Assembly (NCBI RefSeq): GCF_003352835.1 | Contig: NZ_QLVD01000025.1 | Location: 1 to 39,532, forward strand | Direction: 5' to 3' | DNA: 39,532 nucleotides | Origin: Ornithinimicrobium murale | Lineage (GTDB): Bacteria; Actinomycetota; Actinomycetes; Actinomycetales; Dermatophilaceae | Part shown: positions 35,135 to 39,532 of the stretch, piece after piece | How the letters are laid out: the number at the start of each line of letters is the position of its first letter | Numbering within the stretch: the first letter of the stretch is position 1 | Made by a program: the position numbers and the translations under genes | The notes under the pieces: generated by a model | Seen by the model: only the letters and a program-made list of their open reading frames with translations | Database searches by the model: none | Told to the model about the DNA's origin: nothing

Positions 35135-37741
35135 TCAACGCGTCGCGGCGGCCTGGACCTGCAGCGCGCGGAGCAGGTGGTCTGCCTGCTCAATCACGAT
35201 GCGCCGCAACGCTCCCGGGGCCTCGGGACGCTCGTCCAGCCACTGCTGGGCCGCCCGCACCGACGGGTGGCTCTGCGGGTCCTGTTCCTCTGCCAGGTCG
35301 CCGGCGGGGAACAGCCCGGTGACCAGGATGCTGGCCATCACCATCGAGCGGTGCTCCCACCAGTCGGCAATGGCAGCGAAGTAGCGGTCGGCCAACGGGG
35401 CCACCACGGATGAGCCCGAGGGTTCCATGAAGCCCGCCACCAGTGCCCTGAGGTGGTCGTTGGTGAGGGTCTCGTCCGTGGTCATCGCCTCCCAGGCCGC
35501 TGCCTTGGCCTGCGATGACGGCGTGGCCGCCGTGACCCGCAGGTGCGCGGTCCTCCCCCGCATCGAGTCATCCCGTGCCAGTTCGGCAGCCAAGGCATCC
35601 TCAGACAGCTCACCCTGGGCCGCCAGCGCGGTGGTGGCTCCCCACCGCAGGTCCTGGTCGACCTCGAGGCCCTCGGGCACGGATGTGCCGTCCAGGAGTC
35701 CGCGCACGGCGGCCGTGCCTCCCGGGCTGCTGGCGCTGGCGCGCACCAGGGCACGGGCCATCACAGTTTGGCGGTCCGACCCGGCTGCTGAGCGCGCCAG
35801 TGCCCCTCGCAGCATGTCAACCTGGGCCGTTCGCAGCTCAGGACGTCGCCGGGCCGGCGCGAAACGCTCGATGGCCACGTGCAGGTTGGTCAGCCCGGAG
35901 GCCAGGAGCGCCGCATCCTGCTCGTCCGGGAACTGGTCGAGAGCGCTGTGCACGAACTCGTCGACGGGAAGCACGCTGTCCCGCACCGAGTTCCAGAGGG
36001 AGGACCACACCACACCGCGACTGAGGGAGGTGTCGATCGTGCTGACCCGATCCAGGGCGGTCCGGATGGACCTCGCGTCAAGCCGCGCGGTGGCATACGT
36101 GAGGTCGTCGTCGTTGATGAGCACCAGGTCTGCCCGCTGACCGACGGCCTGTGGCACCTGGGTCTCCTGACCAACAACATCGAGCTCGTAGGCCGCGACG
36201 CGGGTCAGCCGCTCCCCGTCCAGGGCGTAGCAGCCCACGACGAGGCGGTGGGGCCGGTCGACAAAGACCTCAGCAGCCGAGCCGGTGGCCAACGGGTCGC
36301 GTGCCTCCTGGCGGATCACGAGGTGAGTCAGTGTGCCGTCGTCCGCGCGCTCCACGATGGGCGTCAGTTCGGAGATGCCAGCGGTCTCCAGCCATGCACG
36401 CGACCAGGCTTGCAGGTCCCGACCGGAAGCAGCCTCCAGACAGGTCATGAGGTCTCGGATCTCGGTATTGCCGAAGGCATGTCGCTGAAAGTAGTCGCGC
36501 GAACCTGCGAAGAAGGCTTCCTGACCGACGTAGGCCATGAGCTGTTTGAGGGCTGCGGCTCCCTTGGCGTAGGTAATGCCGTCGAAGTTCTGCCGCGCCG
36601 CCTCCATGTCGTCGATCACCGCGACGATCGGGTGCGTGGTGGGCAGTTGGTCCTGGCGATAGGCGAACTGCTTGCGGTCCATGGCAAACCGGGTCCAGGT
36701 GTCGGTGTACTCCGTGGCCTCGGCCGTGACGTGGTAGCCCATCAGGTCGGCGAAGCTCTCCTTGAGCCAGAGGCCATCCCACCAGCGCATCGTGACCAGG
36801 TCCCCGAACCACATGTGGGCCATCTCGTGCATCAGGGTGTTGGCCAGGGCCTGGCGTTGGGCCCGGGTGGTCCTCCCCCGATGCAGGTACTGCTCGGTGA
36901 AGGTCACCAGGCCGGGGTTCTCCATCGCCCCGATGTTGTACTCCGGCACGAAGATCTGGTCGTACTTGCCCCACGGATAGGGGTAGCCGAAGTGCTCGTC
37001 GAAGAAGTCCAGGCCCTGCTTGGTGAGGCTAAGCACCTCGTCGGCGTCCAGGTAGGGCACCATCGACGCTCGGCAGAAGACTCCGAGGGCGACCTCCTGG
37101 TCCGTGCCGTCACCCCTCCGCACGGACCACCGGCCTTCAACCCGATGATATGGACCTGCTGCTACGGCCGTGATGTAGCTGGACAGGGGCGGCGTGGGCG
37201 CGAAAGTCACTGTGGCAGCGCCGTTCTCCGCTGTGCGATCAACCTCGGGCTGTCCGGACAGGATGGACCACTCCTGTGGAGCGGTCACCACAAACGTCAC
37301 GGCCGCCTTGAGGTCGGGCTGCTCGAAGACCGGGTAGAGCCGGCGGGCGTCCGTGGGCTCGAAATGGGTGTAGAGGTAGGTCTGGCCGTCCTGCGGGTCG
37401 GTGAACCGGTGCAGGCCCTCGCCGCTGCGGCTGTAGCTGCACTCCGCCTCAATGCGGACCTCGTTGTCCTGTGCGAGACCGCGTAGCGGGACCCGTGCAC
37501 CGTCGTACGCCACGTCAACCCGCTGGCCGTTCACAGTGACCGAGAGGACACGCTGAGCGATGAGATCGACCCAGGTCTCCTTGCCGGTCGCGCCGAAGGA
37601 GATAGTGCTGACCACCCGGAAGGTCGAGGCGCCGCCGTCTGGCGCAGATCGGAGGTCGAGCTCCACCCGCTGGTCTCGGACCGAGATCGTTCGGGCTCGG
37701 TCGGCGCACTCGGCGTGGGTCAGGTTCGTCGTGGCAGTCAC
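35135..37741 (-). CDS. pepN: aminopeptidase N, M1 family zinc metallopeptidase
   Basis: PepN removes N-terminal residues from peptides in the cytoplasm. The 868-residue protein has the M1 layout: N-terminal beta domain, the substrate-anchoring motif IGAMENPG (about residues 255-262), the zinc site HEMAHMWFGDLV followed 18 residues later by the third ligand in LKESFAD, a catalytic Tyr candidate in NFDGITYAKGAAAL, and a long helical C-terminal domain. There is no signal peptide. The start is GTG at 37741, with GGGG five bases upstream. A GTG at 37780 would add 13 residues and start inside the 25-bp repeat that precedes the gene. Confidence 0.95.
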   Translation of the reverse strand: MTATTNLTHAECADRARTISVRDQRVELDLRSAPDGGASTFRVVSTISFGATGKETWVDLIAQRVLSVTVNGQRVDVAYDGARVPLRGLAQDNEVRIEAECSYSRSGEGLHRFTDPQDGQTYLYTHFEPTDARRLYPVFEQPDLKAAVTFVVTAPQEWSILSGQPEVDRTAENGAATVTFAPTPPLSSYITAVAAGPYHRVEGRWSVRRGDGTDQEVALGVFCRASMVPYLDADEVLSLTKQGLDFFDEHFGYPYPWGKYDQIFVPEYNIGAMENPGLVTFTEQYLHRGRTTRAQRQALANTLMHEMAHMWFGDLVTMRWWDGLWLKESFADLMGYHVTAEATEYTDTWTRFAMDRKQFAYRQDQLPTTHPIVAVIDDMEAARQNFDGITYAKGAAALKQLMAYVGQEAFFAGSRDYFQRHAFGNTEIRDLMTCLEAASGRDLQAWSRAWLETAGISELTPIVERADDGTLTHLVIRQEARDPLATGSAAEVFVDRPHRLVVGCYALDGERLTRVAAYELDVVGQETQVPQAVGQRADLVLINDDDLTYATARLDARSIRTALDRVSTIDTSLSRGVVWSSLWNSVRDSVLPVDEFVHSALDQFPDEQDAALLASGLTNLHVAIERFAPARRRPELRTAQVDMLRGALARSAAGSDRQTVMARALVRASASSPGGTAAVRGLLDGTSVPEGLEVDQDLRWGATTALAAQGELSEDALAAELARDDSMRGRTAHLRVTAATPSSQAKAAAWEAMTTDETLTNDHLRALVAGFMEPSGSSVVAPLADRYFAAIADWWEHRSMVMASILVTGLFPAGDLAEEQDPQSHPSVRAAQQWLDERPEAPGALRRIVIEQADHLLRALQVQAAATR

Positions 37742-37771
37742 GATGCCCCAGTCAAACAGATGGCTCCTGTA

Positions 37772-37830
37772 TGCCGACACTCCCGTTGGTCTGTCGTGCC
37801 GACACTCGAGGTGGTCTGCAGTGCCGGCCT
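37772..37830. repeat. 25-bp imperfect direct repeats upstream of pepN
   Basis: TGCCGACACTC occurs at 37772 and 37797, and the two 25-bp units also share TGGTCTG further on. A third, shortened copy (TGCCGG) starts at 37822. They lie just upstream of the pepN start, inside the 228-base region shared with the divergent DUF222 gene, and could be repeated binding sites. Confidence 0.55.
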
Positions 37831-37898
37831 CCGCGCCACCGCAGGTTTCACCAGCATCTATGCAGGTCCTCCGACGCTTCAGGGAGCTCTGTCAGACC

Positions 37899-37932
37899 CC
37901 TGTTCTAATCTGTTTGTAGCTCGAAGAACAGG
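37899..37932. promoter_or_regulatory. spaced inverted repeat upstream of the DUF222 gene
   Basis: CCTGTTCT (37899-37906) and AGAACAGG (37925-37932) are perfect eight-base inverse complements 18 bases apart, about 38 bases upstream of the ATG at 37970. The half-sites resemble LexA half-sites, but they are in the opposite order and too far apart for a GAAC-N4-GTTC SOS box. A dimeric regulator site or a leader hairpin is possible. Confidence 0.4.
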
Positions 37933-37969
37933 CAGGATCTCACCGCGATGAGGCGGGAAGGGGGACGTG

Positions 37970-39532
37970 ATGGACAGCAAGATCGTGCGGGAGCACATCC
38001 GTAAGAGTCTGCGTCGTCCCCCGTCGGTGCACGAGCGGTTCCAACAGCTCGTGGGTAGGGATCTGCCGCCACTGTGGGCCGGCGAGTTGTGGGTGACCTC
38101 GTTCGCGGACCTGATCGCTCCTGAGGCCCGGGAAGACTCCCGGCCCGAGGACCAGCAGGGCTCCCCGTCACAGGCACCGTCGTCACAGGCACCGTCGTCA
38201 CAGACTCAGCCTCCGGCCCCGTCACAAGCACAGGTCCAGGCTCGGGCTCAGGCCGAGGCCGAGGGTGCGGTGCTGCTGGATGAGAGCATCCTCGACACCG
38301 CCGGTGACCACCGCGGCAACGCCCACTCCGATTCTTCCGGCAACGCTGCCCAGGACACTGGCGCCGAGACCGACGCGGGCGGCCTGACCGACGCCACCAC
38401 CGCCGACGACACCAGTGGCACTGGCCAGGCCAGCCCCGACAGCCAGGGCCAGCGGGCACACCAGGACCCGAGCCAGGATCCTGCGCTGGTGCCTGCGGTG
38501 GATCGGTTGCGGTCGGTGTTGGACGAGTTCGGGGTGGGCGGGGCCATGGTGGAGAACCTCACCGACCTGGTGCAGGCGTGCGCGACGGTGGGCACCGCTT
38601 CTGGTGGTGGGTTGGCCGCGCCCTCGGTCGTGGCCCAGGGCCAGGCCCTCCTCGGGTCGATTGAGACCCTCACCACGGCCACAGCCCAGTTGGAGGGGTT
38701 GGTCCTGGTCGCGGCCCGGGAGTTGACCGCGACCCACGGCCACCTCCTGTTGGCCGATAAGGGCGCGGCCTGCCCGGAGGACCTCACGCGTGGTCAACGG
38801 GAGAAGTGGCGGGCCCGCGCGAAACGGGTGACCCGCGCCGAACTCGCCGCCGCGATCGGGTGGGTCCCCGGCGAGATCGCCGACTTGGTGGCCCTGGCCA
38901 ACACCCCCACGGCCGTGTTGTCCCCGGTGCTGGGTTCCCTGGCCCGTGGGGAAAGCACCTGGCGGTTAGCCCGCCGCTACCACCGCCAAGCCGGCCCCCT
39001 GACCACCGAGGACGCCGCGGCCCTGGCGACCGGGCTGTTCGGTGACGACCCAACCCTTGCGGTGACCGAACGCCTCGACTCGGCCGGGGACTGGACCAGC
39101 GGCCCCTGGTACCACCAAGAGTTCTACCGGGCACTAGACCGCGAAGTCCGCAAAATCACCGGCCGCGACCCCGAGACCACCAAACGCACCCGAGAAGCCA
39201 ACCTCGCGGCCAACGACGTCCGGTTGAACCTGGACGAACACGGCACCGGGGCCCTGATGATCGGATGCACCGCCACCCAGGGCGCCGCGATCACCGACCG
39301 CATCGAACACGCCGCCCGCACCGCCCGCGCCGCCGGCGACCCCAGAACCCTGCGCGAGCTCCGCGTCGCGACCGCCCTGACCCTGCTGCTCCACGGCACC
39401 GCCGACCTCACCGACCTGCCCGAGGACCCCGCACTGATCACCACCGAACAGACCGGGCAACTCACCAAAATCCTGCACGCCCTGCCCACCGCCGAACTCA
39501 ACGTCATCATCCCCCTCACCACCCTCCTAGGC
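37970..39532 (+). CDS. DUF222 domain protein of the 13E12 repeat / HNH endonuclease family (partial, C-terminus beyond window)
   Basis: The 521 codons present form one open frame from ATG 37970, with AAGGGGG five bases upstream, to the window end. Residues 1-50 are basic then acidic. Residues 60-165 are a low-complexity linker, first with 15-bp coding repeats giving SQAPS units, then rich in Asp, Gly, Ala and Thr. From about 165 the DUF222 helical domain follows (GSIETLTTATAQLEGLVLVA, ITGRDPETTKRTREANLAAN). Such proteins usually end with an HNH nuclease domain, which would lie beyond 39532. They occur in many copies in Actinobacteria. Their role is unclear; mobile-element or DNA-repair links have been proposed. 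Coding on the opposite strand is a shadow. Confidence 0.85.
   Translation, partial: MDSKIVREHIRKSLRRPPSVHERFQQLVGRDLPPLWAGELWVTSFADLIAPEAREDSRPEDQQGSPSQAPSSQAPSSQTQPPAPSQAQVQARAQAEAEGAVLLDESILDTAGDHRGNAHSDSSGNAAQDTGAETDAGGLTDATTADDTSGTGQASPDSQGQRAHQDPSQDPALVPAVDRLRSVLDEFGVGGAMVENLTDLVQACATVGTASGGGLAAPSVVAQGQALLGSIETLTTATAQLEGLVLVAARELTATHGHLLLADKGAACPEDLTRGQREKWRARAKRVTRAELAAAIGWVPGEIADLVALANTPTAVLSPVLGSLARGESTWRLARRYHRQAGPLTTEDAAALATGLFGDDPTLAVTERLDSAGDWTSGPWYHQEFYRALDREVRKITGRDPETTKRTREANLAANDVRLNLDEHGTGALMIGCTATQGAAITDRIEHAARTARAAGDPRTLRELRVATALTLLLHGTADLTDLPEDPALITTEQTGQLTKILHALPTAELNVIIPLTTLLG

Noticed and set aside
35012..35140. 18-bp repeats as a continuation of the GNAT protein
   Set aside because: The frame meets a TGA in the first unit, and that unit is 19 bp, so later units are out of register.
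37899..37932. LexA (SOS) box
   Set aside because: The half-sites are in inverse order (GTTC...GAAC) and 18 bases apart, unlike GAAC-N4-GTTC.

Overview
This window is GC-rich and almost fully coding. It carries the core gene order of an actinobacterium: efp-nusB followed by the pyr operon, then mihF-gmk-rpoZ-coaBC-metK-priA, with alaS-ruvX-mltG-aroE-aroC-aroK-aroB on the other side. The helicase-dead style PriA, the mycobacterial integration host factor, the class of OMP decarboxylase and the PGKGP loop of EF-P all fit Actinobacteria. A PyrK/PyrD-type pair inside the pyr operon and a DUF222/13E12-type gene suggest a Micrococcales member, perhaps of the Intrasporangiaceae/Ornithinimicrobiaceae type. 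That placement is an inference, not something tested here.

Layout, left to right. At 1-915 (minus) is the N-terminal part of a peptide/nickel-type ABC substrate-binding lipoprotein. From 1136 to 7279 (minus) lie priA, metK, coaBC, rpoZ, gmk and mihF. From 7544 to 17543 (minus) is an eight-gene pyrimidine operon, transcribed in the order pyrR-pyrB-pyrC-carA-carB-pyrK-pyrD-pyrF, in which every junction overlaps. Just before pyrR is a typical PyrR-binding RNA hairpin whose stem covers the Shine-Dalgarno sequence. Two late genes of this operon look abnormal: pyrK needs a one-base frameshift to be read through, and the PyrD-like protein lacks the usual dihydroorotate dehydrogenase active-site residues.

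Between pyrR and nusB, against the direction of the operons, sits an AbiEi-antitoxin-like gene (18038-19078). It is bracketed by two arrays of 32-bp tandem repeats in opposite orientation (17637-17806 and 19099-19227) that share an exact 16-mer. This is the most unusual structure in the window. Next come nusB, efp and aroQ (minus), then a plus-strand pair made of an FMN/3Fe-4S glutamate-synthase-like oxidoreductase and a small-molecule kinase.

From 23640 to 34083 (minus) is a long run: rarA, alaS, ruvX, mltG, aroE, a prepilin peptidase, aroC, aroK and aroB. It supplies most of the shikimate pathway (with aroQ), alanine charging, a replication-stress ATPase and peptidoglycan chain-end cleavage. 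A GNAT acetyltransferase (plus) and aminopeptidase N (minus) converge on an 18-bp tandem repeat array. The right edge holds the first 521 codons of a DUF222 protein. No tRNA, rRNA, insertion sequence or CRISPR array was seen, and no classical hairpin-plus-T-tract terminator was recognised. The only stretch over 300 bases without a gene is 17544-18037; it holds the PyrR hairpin, a second inverted repeat, the 32-bp array and a perfect inverted repeat, and its middle part (about 17810-18005) shows nothing further that can be called.
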